Below, one piece after another: positions 1-7,959 of a stretch of 64,000 nucleotides of DNA; the stretch's first letter is position 1; every line of letters begins with the position of its first letter. The stretch covers positions 1,612,001 through 1,676,000 of the forward strand of contig NC_016620.1 of NCBI RefSeq assembly GCF_000210915.2, read 5' to 3'. The notes under the pieces are model-generated. The model had not been told where the DNA came from. It ran no database searches and was given only the letters and a program-made list of their open reading frames with translations. The translations under genes and the position numbers were made by a program. This stretch comes from Halobacteriovorax marinus SJ (GTDB lineage Bacteria > Bdellovibrionota > Bacteriovoracia > Bacteriovoracales > Bacteriovoracaceae).

Positions 1-18
1 CACTCGTAAATTGAAAAC

Positions 19-168
19 CTAAAAGAGAGCGTAGATGAAGGGGGTAACTGCTGGATTTCCGGCCAAAACAATTACTGTTGCTAGGAGAATGAAAAGAGTT
101 AGTATCGGAACAAGCCAGAGCTTCTTTCTTTTCTTTAAAAATTTAAAATATTCTTTTAAAAAAATCAC
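19..168 (-). CDS. DUF5989 family small membrane protein
   Basis: A 49-residue protein read from a GTG at 166-168, which overlaps the TGA stop of the SGNH hydrolase gene (GTGA), so the two are translationally coupled. It begins MIFLKEYFKFLKKRKKLWLV and continues with one hydrophobic segment (about residues 19-37) and ends PFIYALF. This layout, a basic FLKxxKKxW start, one transmembrane helix and a PFIYxLF end, is the pattern I know for DUF5989. That family is usually found beside carbamoyltransferases and SGNH-hydrolase or SxtJ-like genes. Its biochemical role is unknown. The call rests on pattern memory and on the matching neighbour. Confidence 0.8.
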   Translation of the reverse strand: MIFLKEYFKFLKKRKKLWLVPILTLFILLATVIVLAGNPAVTPFIYALF

Positions 169-1439
169 TCTAGATACCCTTTATTAAGAAGCGCTCTTGC
201 TACTTCCATGGCAATGACTCTATGTCCTTTGGTTGTTAGATGCCCAAAGTCTCCTGCAAAATTATCTGTAAATAGTGTATCATAAGAATGCTCTTCTAGT
301 TTTTCTTGAAAATTTCTTTGATTAGATATGAAGAGGTTTGGCTCGATATCTGAGTCTTCAAAGTAATTCTTTATTTGAGAAATTGGCAAGTTAGGATATT
401 GAATTGCAATAAATGGAATCTCGCTCTTTTCTAGAATTTGTCCAATTTTTCTATAATTATTCATTGTGAATTCATCACTCTTTTTAATTTGTTTATATTC
501 TAGTTTAAAGTGGGATAAGAGCTTTTTCCAAATTTCTTTCTTATTTTCAATTTTACTTTTAGCGTAACACTCATAGAGTCTTCTAAGAGTGAAATATGTG
601 AGAACTTTTTTATTTTTATCTACAAACTTTGATGCCATAAAGCACCTGTCATATTGTTTTGTTTGATTCAAGTAATAGAGGTACTGATCAAGTGCTATGT
701 TGATATTAGAGGCTCTGATTAAAGATTCTTCTAGCAATTTAAGAGGAATCGTTGCTTCACTTGCCGAGTGCATTTTATGTCGATTATATTTTTGGGCCAT
801 ATAGGCCAATTGAATTGCTTGATCTCTTGGTTCTGTAATTCTATCTTCAACAGAGTTGATATATTGATTAACATCTTTTTCTTCTAAATCTCGAAGAGAG
901 TCGGATAGTAAATTCTTAGGATGATCATGAAAGAGACAGAGTAGGTGATTTTCTCTATCTAAGTAGTGGACCTGATAGTCCATTAAAAATGGATCGATAA
1001 CTTTTAAGACTTCGCTGAATAATTTAAATACTCTTAGTCTTTTCATTGAATCAATGAAACTTTTTCTATTTGGATTTATATTATATGGGGATAAATCATT
1101 TATACCCATAAGAGTAATTACGATATCTGGATCATATTTTGCTAAATTATATTTGAGTGATTTTTTCAATGCAAAAGTATTTGTCCCGGCCTTTGCCTTG
1201 TTAATAACGGAAACCTCTTTATCTTTATTGTTTAAGATTTCTTGAAGTTGAGTCGGCCATGAAGTGTGTCCTAGGTAATTTACAGAAGTTGATTCTCCAA
1301 GGACGAGTATCTTTGTCTTGCTCGGATTAAAGTCTGATTCTTGATAGAGGTCTAGAGATTTTGCAACTAGGAATAAGCTTGCTTCTGTCACACAGATAAG
1401 TAGAATAAATGTCGTTGCCCAGAATAGTATTTTCTTCAA
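165..1439 (-). CDS. Membrane-anchored SGNH/GDSL-family hydrolase
   Basis: A 424-residue protein with an N-terminal transmembrane or signal-anchor segment (about 5-27) followed by an SGNH fold. Block I is LVLGES with the nucleophile at Ser50, block III is GIND (112-115), and block V is the Asp397-x-x-His400 pair in DFGHLTTKGH. Such enzymes remove or transfer acyl groups on envelope glycans or lipids; the substrate here is unknown. The region between blocks III and V (about 130-340) is long and charged and is not recognised. The start is TTG: no ATG lies in frame before the upstream stop, and AAGGG sits upstream. It is coupled to the DUF5989 gene downstream. Confidence 0.75.
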   Translation of the reverse strand: MKKILFWATTFILLICVTEASLFLVAKSLDLYQESDFNPSKTKILVLGESTSVNYLGHTSWPTQLQEILNNKDKEVSVINKAKAGTNTFALKKSLKYNLAKYDPDIVITLMGINDLSPYNINPNRKSFIDSMKRLRVFKLFSEVLKVIDPFLMDYQVHYLDRENHLLCLFHDHPKNLLSDSLRDLEEKDVNQYINSVEDRITEPRDQAIQLAYMAQKYNRHKMHSASEATIPLKLLEESLIRASNINIALDQYLYYLNQTKQYDRCFMASKFVDKNKKVLTYFTLRRLYECYAKSKIENKKEIWKKLLSHFKLEYKQIKKSDEFTMNNYRKIGQILEKSEIPFIAIQYPNLPISQIKNYFEDSDIEPNLFISNQRNFQEKLEEHSYDTLFTDNFAGDFGHLTTKGHRVIAMEVARALLNKGYLE

Positions 1440-1509
1440 ACCAAAGTACCCTTAAGTATAAAATTTATTAGCAACAAATTAATTATAAGGGCACTCGTTT
1501 CTTTGTCAA

Positions 1510-2082
1510 TTATGGGTAGATATTAATGGGTGTATCTTTATCTACTAATTCAAAAATTTCATCCATCTCTTCGTCTGTTACAGCGACACAACCATTTGTC
1601 CAATCAAAGAATGGGTAGAAATAATCTCGTGCCCATCTTTCAACTGTATCAGCTTCTATTCCAAGTTTTGCTGCGTAATCGCGTACTGTCTTATTAACTC
1701 TGTATGGATTTCCATGAATTAGAATCATTCCTCCAATTTCATCTTCGGGAATCCCTCTGATTTTAGCATTGTGCTTATCTTTCCAATTTGGATAATTTAT
1801 TAGTAGTGATTTTGGAAAATTTGTTCTCTGTCTCTTCTTACTTATTTTATAAAAACCAACAGGTGTTTGATTATCACCTTCTCTTCTTTTTTCGTGGGCC
1901 CTAAAGAGGGGATTGTTATAGGCTATGGAGAGTTTAATATTATAGACTTTATATATTTCATTACCACTCCAGAGCTGCATTTCTCTCTTGTCTTTAAGTA
2001 CAACAATTTGGGTGATCTTGTCCTTTGCAAAGCCACTAAAAGATAAGATCAGAAGTGTGATAAGTGTGCAGACTTTTTTCAT
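1510..2082 (-). CDS. L,D-transpeptidase family protein (YkuD domain)
   Basis: A 190-residue protein with a signal peptide (about 1-19) and a YkuD catalytic domain. The conserved His123-Gly124 and the active-site region WTNGCVAV, with nucleophile Cys165, match the YafK-like branch of the family. Family members act in the periplasm on peptidoglycan stem peptides, making 3-3 crosslinks, attaching proteins, or acting as amidases. Which of these applies cannot be told from sequence. It stands alone between the SGNH gene and a divergent pterin dehydratase. ATG start. Confidence 0.85.
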   Translation of the reverse strand: MKKVCTLITLLILSFSGFAKDKITQIVVLKDKREMQLWSGNEIYKVYNIKLSIAYNNPLFRAHEKRREGDNQTPVGFYKISKKRQRTNFPKSLLINYPNWKDKHNAKIRGIPEDEIGGMILIHGNPYRVNKTVRDYAAKLGIEADTVERWARDYFYPFFDWTNGCVAVTDEEMDEIFELVDKDTPINIYP

Positions 2083-2258
2083 AATTCCTCTAAGCCGATG
2101 GTCAAATTTTCTTAATCAGTTAAATATACTATGTATTTTCTTAGTTAGATTTATGCCTTGCTATTTTTACACCACTGTCAAATATCTAGACAGTTTTCGC
2201 CCCTTAAATATGATGAATTCTTCAATATTTAAGTGTTTACTTATGCTATAATTTTCTC

Positions 2259-2606
2259 ATGGAAAATCTAAACGAAAAGAAATGTATTCCGTGTTCAGGT
2301 GATATTCCTCCTCTTGATATTGTTTTAAAGAGAAAGTTAAAAACACAAATCGATGGCGAATGGGAATTCACCCACAATGAAACAAGGCTTTATAGAAGTA
2401 CAAAGTTTAAAGACTTTGCAACTCCTTTGGCCCTCGCTGCCGCTATAGGTGCCCTTGCCGAAGAGCAGTGGCATCACCCTGAGCTGACTATTGGCTTTGG
2501 TCATATTGACATTGAAATCTGGACACATAAAATAGATGATCTAGTAGAGAGTGATTTTATTTTCGCTGCTAAGGTAGATCAAATAATTTCCAAGGTTTTA
2601 AGTTAA
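2259..2606 (+). CDS. phhB: 4a-hydroxytetrahydrobiopterin dehydratase (PCD/DCoH)
   Basis: A 115-residue cytosolic enzyme that dehydrates 4a-hydroxytetrahydrobiopterin, recycling the pterin cofactor of aromatic amino acid hydroxylases. The family signature is clear: EEQWHHPEL with His72-His73-Pro74, then Trp88, His90 and Asp93/94. The length is typical. No phenylalanine hydroxylase gene is nearby in this window. The TAA stop is followed at once by the GTG of the next gene, so the two are probably co-transcribed. Confidence 0.9.
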   Translation: MENLNEKKCIPCSGDIPPLDIVLKRKLKTQIDGEWEFTHNETRLYRSTKFKDFATPLALAAAIGALAEEQWHHPELTIGFGHIDIEIWTHKIDDLVESDFIFAAKVDQIISKVLS

Positions 2607-3182
2607 GTGAAGGTTCTAGTTTTACTTTTTTTTATTTTTCCAACTCTTGCCCAAATGCCTCAAGACTTTAGAGATATACTCTCTGGTAGTGCCCTTGAAC
2701 AATATGAAAAGATGATGCAGCAAATGCAAAAGGATATGGAGGCCTTAGATCAAATTCAACTTGAAGAGTATAATCAATTTTTTAATAAGAACCTTCTACT
2801 CCAATTACAAATGTTTGGAGGGCAGCGTAGTGCCTATAGTTGGAGTGAAAGTGAAAGTGAGCGTATTTTAAAATTTAGTGGACGCTTGGATGAAGAGGCA
2901 CCCACAAAAATTGAAATTAAAGACGGAAATTTTGAAATCAAAGGTACTTTCATTAAAGAAACTAATACCAATGGACATAAGAATATCAGCAAGACTCTCG
3001 TAGAGTTAAAGGTTTCTCTACCTAGAGATATAGATGCTTCCAGAGTTCGCTATGAAAATAAAGAGAATCTCTTCACTGTCATTTTTCCTAAAATTGGAAA
3101 AGCTGATGCTAGTACTAGTCCAAAGAAGCCTAAGCCTCTAAGGTCACCTCTAAAAAAGAATAGTTCCGACTTAACCATCTAG
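2607..3182 (+). CDS. Secreted protein with Hsp20/alpha-crystallin-like domain
   Basis: A 191-residue protein starting at a GTG immediately after the phhB stop. Residues 1-15 look like a short signal peptide ending LAQ. A Met/Gln-rich helical stretch (about 17-65) follows, then a beta-rich region (about 80-165) with IEIKDGNFEIKG, VELKVSLPRDIDASRVRYEN and LFTVIFPK, resembling the alpha-crystallin sandwich of small heat-shock proteins. The tail is Lys/Pro-rich. An exported small heat-shock-like protein could act as a periplasmic holdase, but this is inference. Its stop overlaps that of the convergent regulator by 4 bp. Confidence 0.5.
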   Translation: MKVLVLLFFIFPTLAQMPQDFRDILSGSALEQYEKMMQQMQKDMEALDQIQLEEYNQFFNKNLLLQLQMFGGQRSAYSWSESESERILKFSGRLDEEAPTKIEIKDGNFEIKGTFIKETNTNGHKNISKTLVELKVSLPRDIDASRVRYENKENLFTVIFPKIGKADASTSPKKPKPLRSPLKKNSSDLTI

Positions 3183-3742
3183 CTTGGTACAACGATACTC
3201 ATATAACTTGACTCACTCGCTAGAGGATTCTCGTAGGAGTGATGAACATCACCTGGAAAAGCAAGGACGTCATTTTGTAGAAGGTGAAATTTCTCTCCAT
3301 TCATTCTTATAACTATCTCTCCCTTTATCACTGTCATATACTCTCTCGTACCAGCAAGGTGAGGGGTTCCTCTAAAAGTTTGTCCTGGATCTAATTTCAC
3401 TCGGTCTATATCTAGTCCTTTAATTTTCTCGGGTAATAGCTTTGTTATGCTAGCACCACCTTTAATTTCTAGTGGCAGTTCATTTTCTTTTAAAAGTATA
3501 GTCTCTGGCCTAGGTGCCGAGACAAGAAGGTCGATACTTACGTTTAAGGCCTTGGCCAATTTTATAATATTTGAAAGGGATGGGTTTCCTTCTCCACTTT
3601 CTATATTGGTCAATGTTGTTCTAGGAATGCCAGAGACTTCTGAGAGTTGTTTTTGAGTATAATTTCTCTTGGCCCTTAGGAATTTAATATTGTGCGAAAT
3701 ATAAGAGTTAAAAGCATTGATATCTAGTTCGTTCTGAGACAT
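3179..3742 (-). CDS. XRE-family regulator with C-terminal cupin domain
   Basis: A 187-residue DNA-binding protein. A helix-turn-helix (about 15-70; QKQLSEVSGIPRTTLTNIES) is followed by a cupin barrel (about 105-185; TREYMTVIKGEIVI, LAFPGDVHHSYEN). Regulators of this design usually sense a small molecule through the cupin. I chose the ATG at 3740-3742 over the GTG six bases upstream because of the spacing to the GGGGGTGA ribosome-binding site. It is divergent from sodB, and two copies of TGTC-N8-GACA lie between them, suggesting autoregulation and control of sodB. Confidence 0.85.
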   Translation of the reverse strand: MSQNELDINAFNSYISHNIKFLRAKRNYTQKQLSEVSGIPRTTLTNIESGEGNPSLSNIIKLAKALNVSIDLLVSAPRPETILLKENELPLEIKGGASITKLLPEKIKGLDIDRVKLDPGQTFRGTPHLAGTREYMTVIKGEIVIRMNGEKFHLLQNDVLAFPGDVHHSYENPLASESSYMSIVVPS

Positions 3743-3754
3743 TCTCACCCCCTA

Positions 3755-3770
3755 TGTCTATATCTTGACA
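3755..3770. promoter_or_regulatory. Candidate operator, TGTC-N8-GACA copy 1
   Basis: TGTCTATATCTTGACA is an inverted repeat with 4-bp arms and an 8-bp centre, about 12 bp upstream of the XRE-cupin start. The right arm forms part of a TTGACA that could be a -35 box reading toward sodB. A second copy lies 53 bp away. Confidence 0.55.
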
Positions 3771-3807
3771 TTTTATCTCCACTAAAATTGCTATTAAATG
3801 GGCTTAA

Positions 3808-3823
3808 TGTCAATATATGGACA
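3808..3823. promoter_or_regulatory. Candidate operator, TGTC-N8-GACA copy 2
   Basis: TGTCAATATATGGACA shares the arms and the ATAT core with the copy at 3755-3770. The start-to-start distance is 53 bp, about five helical turns, so both could sit on one DNA face and be bridged by two regulator dimers. Confidence 0.55.
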
Positions 3824-3906
3824 TTATTATGTTATTTACTTGGAATATGAGAGAGCTTAGGTCTATAGTTATTTAACTGATTAATTTATTAAGAAAGGAG
3901 TCTTTT

Positions 3907-4479
3907 ATGGCACACGAATTACCAAAACTGCCTTGGGCAGACAATGCACTTGAACCACACATTAGTGCTGAAACAATTAGCTTTCACTATGGTAAACACC
4001 ACAATGCTTACTTAACAAAATTAAATGCTGCTATTCCAGGTACTGAATATGAGTCGATGACTCTTGAAGAAACAATTATGAAGTCTGAAGGTGGACTTTT
4101 TAATAATGCTGCTCAAGTTTGGAATCACTCTTTCTACTGGAATTGTCTTGCTCCAAACGCTGGTGGTGCTGCTACTGGTGCAGTTGCTGAGAAGATTAAT
4201 GCAAAGTGGGGATCTTTTGAAAAATTCCAAGAGGACTTTACAAATGCAGCTGCAACTAACTTTGGTTCTGGTTGGACTTGGCTTGTAGAAGAAGGTGGAG
4301 AGTTAGAAATCTTCAACACTGCAAATGCTGATACTCCAATGAAGCATGGTAAGAAGGCCCTAATGACAATTGATGTTTGGGAGCACGCTTACTATGTTGA
4401 TTATAGAAATGCACGTCCTAACTATATTGAAGCTTTCTGGAAGCTTGTAAATTGGGATTTTGTTAACTCAAATCTTTAA
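3907..4479 (+). CDS. sodB: Superoxide dismutase, Fe type
   Basis: A 190-residue cytosolic enzyme that converts superoxide to peroxide and oxygen. Metal ligands are His27, His74, Asp156 and His160 (DVWEHAYYVDYRN). FNNAAQVWNHSFYW, with Ala68-Ala69-Gln70, is the arrangement typical of iron rather than manganese forms. Length and domain order are standard. A good ribosome-binding site (AAGGAG) precedes the ATG, and a strong hairpin terminator follows. The divergent XRE-cupin gene and the shared operator motifs suggest linked regulation. Confidence 0.95.
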   Translation: MAHELPKLPWADNALEPHISAETISFHYGKHHNAYLTKLNAAIPGTEYESMTLEETIMKSEGGLFNNAAQVWNHSFYWNCLAPNAGGAATGAVAEKINAKWGSFEKFQEDFTNAAATNFGSGWTWLVEEGGELEIFNTANADTPMKHGKKALMTIDVWEHAYYVDYRNARPNYIEAFWKLVNWDFVNSNL

Positions 4480-4490
4480 TTTCTATTCTA

Positions 4491-4520
4491 GGCCCACTAA
4501 GTAGTGGGCCTCTTTCTTTC
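4491..4520 (+). terminator. Rho-independent terminator after sodB
   Basis: GGCCCACT-AAGT-AGTGGGCC forms a perfect 8-bp stem at 4491-4510, followed by a T/C run (TCTTTCTTTC). A possible GTG start of the next gene lies inside this hairpin and is not used here. Confidence 0.85.
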
Positions 4521-4530
4521 TAGGACATTT

Positions 4531-5262
4531 ATGAAATCAACATTTTTTAGAAAACCACTTGAGTTCGCACTTGAGATTGAAGGTGAGAATTGGAAGCAAG
4601 GTGATCCAGTTAATGGAAGTATTTCAATTTCCAATCACTCCAACGAAGAAGTTGATTTCTCTAAATTCTCTATTTACTTGTGTAATGGAGATCTTAAGAA
4701 GATCCAAAAAGGTGACGTGAAAGGATTAGTTGTTGTTGATGAAGTTGTACTAGAGGGAAGTGATACAAGTTTTTCATTCAAGCTAGATGAGAATTCTCCT
4801 ATAAGTGAAAAATCTAGTGGACCATATCTAGTCTGTGCCAAGAAAGATCAACTCTTAGAGGGAGATCTAATGGCCCTTCGAGTAGGTCCTTCTAAAATTA
4901 TAAGTGAGATTCTAGAGGTCCTTGAGAATTTCATGCGCTTTAAAGTGAAGAGTTTAAAATCAAAGAAGAACTCTTTGGAAGCTCAGATTATACTTCCTAG
5001 TACAAAAGAATATAGCTCTATCGCTAATTTTAAGCTCTCCTTTGCAACAAGTGGTAGTGATATTGAATTGAATTATTTATTTAAAGTTAAGAAAGTTTCC
5101 TTTGATGGGGGAGTTGCTCAAACCAAAGATGAAACTAAGAAGTTTAAAACACTTTTAACTAGTAAAGAGTATCTTATTTATGGAGATTCTCTCAATCAAG
5201 ATGCTATTACTTCAACTGTTCAAAAAACTTTGGATGAAGTTAAGCTCAAGCCCATTATTTGA
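4531..5262 (+). CDS. Conserved hypothetical protein, beta-rich (arrestin-like?)
   Basis: A 243-residue protein with no signal peptide or transmembrane segment. I chose the ATG at 4531, behind TAGGA; the GTG at 4504 sits inside the sodB terminator. The sequence alternates short beta-prone stretches (FALEIEGENWKQGDPVNGSI, ISNHSNEEVDFSKFSIYLCN) that recall the arrestin/Spo0M N-terminal sandwich. That likeness is weak. The stop overlaps the ATG of the next gene (TGATG), so the two are coupled and probably work together. Confidence 0.6.
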   Translation: MKSTFFRKPLEFALEIEGENWKQGDPVNGSISISNHSNEEVDFSKFSIYLCNGDLKKIQKGDVKGLVVVDEVVLEGSDTSFSFKLDENSPISEKSSGPYLVCAKKDQLLEGDLMALRVGPSKIISEILEVLENFMRFKVKSLKSKKNSLEAQIILPSTKEYSSIANFKLSFATSGSDIELNYLFKVKKVSFDGGVAQTKDETKKFKTLLTSKEYLIYGDSLNQDAITSTVQKTLDEVKLKPII

Positions 5263-5687
5263 TGTTTAAAATTATTGCTTCAATCTATTCTTTCTTTCTA
5301 CTATTTTACTTGATGTCTTATCAATTTTATTCGACTACCCAGAGAGAGGCACTTCTTTCGTTTCTCATTCTTGCAGCAGTCATCGTTATTATGGTTGCTC
5401 CTTCTTTTAGTGCAAAAGATCGTAGAGAGAAAATGAAGGATGTGAAAGAGAGAGAGTGGAAAGAGGGTGAGTATCACAACGATTTCACCAGAGTTGGCTC
5501 AGCAGAGGACTACACTCCTGTTAAACCCATCGATTTAGCTGGCGATGCTGCCCTACATGCAAGAGAGCAATTGGACGAGGACTTGAAGAGGCTTTTTCCC
5601 CCTGAAGATCTAATAGATGATCAGGGAGAAGATATTGATAGTCAGAAAATTAACGATTCAAAAAAGATCACTAAAGACGAAGACTAA
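5262..5687 (+). CDS. Small membrane protein with acidic cytosolic tail
   Basis: A 141-residue protein starting at the ATG that overlaps the previous stop. Two hydrophobic segments (about 3-20 and 28-46) form a hairpin in the membrane. The remaining ~90 residues are strongly charged, with an Asp/Glu-rich end (LIDDQGEDIDSQKINDSKK). I do not recognise a family. Coupling to the preceding gene suggests that it anchors or partners that protein. It ends tail-to-tail with the cotransporter gene, sharing a 4-bp stop overlap. Confidence 0.6.
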   Translation: MFKIIASIYSFFLLFYLMSYQFYSTTQREALLSFLILAAVIVIMVAPSFSAKDRREKMKDVKEREWKEGEYHNDFTRVGSAEDYTPVKPIDLAGDAALHAREQLDEDLKRLFPPEDLIDDQGEDIDSQKINDSKKITKDED

Positions 5688-7339
5688 CTATAAGCATGGG
5701 CCACATTCTGTGTATGGCTTCTAATTTTTCTAAGGGCCACAATCATATCTGAGTATGTAAGAGCGCCAAGAGCATCGAATTCACCTTTTGAAATTCTCTC
5801 CAAGTGTTTCGCCCTAATACTTTCTGCCGTAAGCCTTAGTTGTTCTGATTTTCTCATTACAACACTGAGATCTAACTCTGCCTCGCTAGCACCTTTGATA
5901 GTATCTTCATAGAAGGTCTTCACTTCTTTGTAGTACTTGATGAACTCTTCTCTAACTTCGCCTTTTAGCATTTTCTTAATAGGTGTTCTCTCACTATAGC
6001 TAACTAATTTCTCTATATAGTCTGCAATACTTTCAAGCTCATCCACTTCTTTAAGAATTCCTCTAGCGTGAATAGATTCCTTTTCACTTAGTGGGCTCTC
6101 CATTAATTTCACTGTATAGATAGTGACTTCTTTTTGAATATTATCAGTAATGGACTCGTAGTCCTTGGCCTTAATAATGAGATCAGAATATGACTTCTTT
6201 GTATCACCTAGAAATAATTCATCTGCCAGGGCATAGAGTCTTCCCATAATATCTTTTAATTTATTCATCTCTAAATCTGCTTGGGCCAAGGCCGTCGCTG
6301 CAACCATTGTACTTGGATCTGAGAGCATGACTAGATGATGCTGTTCTTTTTGACCATTGTCTGGTGTGATCTTTGTAACAACTCTAGCGAGTATTCCTAA
6401 GAGAGGAATAAAAATAATTGTAGCTGTGACATTAAAGATTGTATGTCCTGTAGCAATGTGAACAGCAATATTTTCAAATTCTCCAGCGGCATTTCTTAGA
6501 TTGGCCTCGCCCGGAACAACCCAGTCGATGAAGTTTACATAGATAGGAAAGAAGCTAAAGACGATAAGTACACCAAGAGCATTGAAAATTGCGTGGGCCC
6601 TTGCCGATCTCTTTGCCGTGACGTTAGCTCCAACACTTGCAAGTAGTGCTGTAATTGTCGTACCGATATTTTCTCCAAGAACGAGTGCTGCCGCTGTGTG
6701 AAATTCAATGACACCACTTGTGGCCATGGCCATAGTAATACCTAGCATGGCCGAAGAGGATTGAATCACTACTGTAAGAATACAACCTACAATAATACAG
6801 GCAAAATAAGAGCTGTAATTTTGTGCAGAAAAGTAGCTAATCATATCCAGAAATTCTGGCATTGTTCTAAGAGGTTTAAAGGCGGCAGACATTATGTCTA
6901 GTCCAAAGAAAATCATCCCAACACTAAAGAGGATTCTCCCTATTTGTCTCGCTTTATTAGTTTTTCCAAAGAGTAGGGGAAAGATTCCTAGTCCTATGAG
7001 AAGGAGACCATACTTTCCAATCTTAATAGAGATGATCCAACCCGTGATTGTTGTCCCGACATTGGCCCCTAAGATCACGCCTATGGCCTGGGTCAAGTTC
7101 ATAAGGCCTGCGTTTACAAAGCCTACCACCATAACAGTTGTCACCGATGAACTTTGAACAAGGATAGTGACTAGTGTTCCAACAATGACTGCTGAAATTC
7201 TATTCTTTGTAATTGTATTAATCGCAGTTTTAACGACATCTCCGGCCACTGACTGTAGGCCTTCGGACATATTCTTCATGCCGTAAAAGAAAATACCAAG
7301 TCCACCAAGGACGGTGTAGATGATTTTAAATGCTTCCAA
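5684..7339 (-). CDS. Na/Pi cotransporter family protein (PNaS, NptA-like) with PhoU-like C-terminus
   Basis: A 551-residue inner-membrane protein. The N-terminal ~320 residues hold the two inverted Na/Pi cotransporter repeats with their QSSS motifs (VTILVQSSSVTTVMVVG and VVIQSSSAMLGITMA) and GANVGTT/GENIGTT loops. The C-terminal ~200 residues are helical and PhoU-like. It likely couples sodium to phosphate uptake or export; direction cannot be told. The start is a TTG behind AGGTGG, with no better ATG in frame. Confidence 0.9.
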   Translation of the reverse strand: MEAFKIIYTVLGGLGIFFYGMKNMSEGLQSVAGDVVKTAINTITKNRISAVIVGTLVTILVQSSSVTTVMVVGFVNAGLMNLTQAIGVILGANVGTTITGWIISIKIGKYGLLLIGLGIFPLLFGKTNKARQIGRILFSVGMIFFGLDIMSAAFKPLRTMPEFLDMISYFSAQNYSSYFACIIVGCILTVVIQSSSAMLGITMAMATSGVIEFHTAAALVLGENIGTTITALLASVGANVTAKRSARAHAIFNALGVLIVFSFFPIYVNFIDWVVPGEANLRNAAGEFENIAVHIATGHTIFNVTATIIFIPLLGILARVVTKITPDNGQKEQHHLVMLSDPSTMVAATALAQADLEMNKLKDIMGRLYALADELFLGDTKKSYSDLIIKAKDYESITDNIQKEVTIYTVKLMESPLSEKESIHARGILKEVDELESIADYIEKLVSYSERTPIKKMLKGEVREEFIKYYKEVKTFYEDTIKGASEAELDLSVVMRKSEQLRLTAESIRAKHLERISKGEFDALGALTYSDMIVALRKIRSHTQNVAHAYS

Positions 7340-7434
7340 TTTTCCACCTAGATAATTTGTATTGTTAGGCTAAGATTAGGGTTTTGTTAGGGTTTTGTCA
7401 CGGTTGGAGTGAGAGATACTGAAAATAATATAAG

Positions 7435-7875
7435 TTATTCGCTCTTTGCTAAGTCGCAATTCATCTTATCTAAGAGTTCAATGAGCTTGAGACCGTTCTC
7501 ATAGTCTAGGGACTCTAAGCAAGACCACATTTTCTGTGGGACAGAGAGTGCCTTATCCTTTAGGGAGAGCCCTTTCTCGCTTAGATTGATGATGCGCTTT
7601 CTCTTATCTTCTTTATCTTTATGAATCTTTATAATTTTCTTCTTCTCTAATTTAGTGAGCATTAGGCTAAGGGAGCCAGCATCGATACCGGTCATCTCTA
7701 TAAGTTCCTGAATAGGGATAGAGTCCTTTTCCCACAAGGCCATGAGCACGACGTATTGGGGGTAAGTTAGATCAAGCTCTGCCAACATTGGTCGGTAAAC
7801 CCGTGTCATGGCATTGGAGGCCATATAGAGTCTATGGCAAATTTGATTCTTAAGCTTGAGGTTATCGTAATTCAT
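7435..7875 (-). CDS. ohrR: MarR-family regulator, OhrR-like peroxide sensor
   Basis: A winged-helix repressor of 146 residues. QICHRLYMASNAMTRVYRPM and LDLTYPQYVVLMALWE match OhrR, including the N-terminal reactive cysteine (Cys13 from the chosen start). OhrR proteins lose DNA affinity when that Cys is oxidised by organic peroxides. I chose the ATG at 7873-7875, because the upstream TTG lies within a palindrome that looks like its operator. The divergent gene is a glutathione peroxidase, a fitting target. Confidence 0.85.
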   Translation of the reverse strand: MNYDNLKLKNQICHRLYMASNAMTRVYRPMLAELDLTYPQYVVLMALWEKDSIPIQELIEMTGIDAGSLSLMLTKLEKKKIIKIHKDKEDKRKRIINLSEKGLSLKDKALSVPQKMWSCLESLDYENGLKLIELLDKMNCDLAKSE

Positions 7876-7888
7876 AGCTTTATTATAC

Positions 7889-7900
7889 TTTGTATACAAA
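7889..7900. promoter_or_regulatory. Perfect palindrome, candidate OhrR operator 1
   Basis: TTTGTATACAAA is a perfect 12-bp palindrome 14 bp upstream of the regulator start. A near copy lies 44 bp away, next to the peroxidase start. Confidence 0.65.
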
Positions 7901-7932
7901 TTAGTTGCAAGGGGTGGAGTTTTGAAATATAA

Positions 7933-7944
7933 TTTGTATGCAAA
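7933..7944. promoter_or_regulatory. Near-palindrome, candidate OhrR operator 2
   Basis: TTTGTATGCAAA differs from the copy at 7889-7900 at one base. The 44-bp start-to-start distance is about four helical turns. It lies 16 bp before the peroxidase ATG, in a place to block its promoter or early transcription. Confidence 0.6.
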
Positions 7945-7959
7945 CTAAATGGAGGGCAT

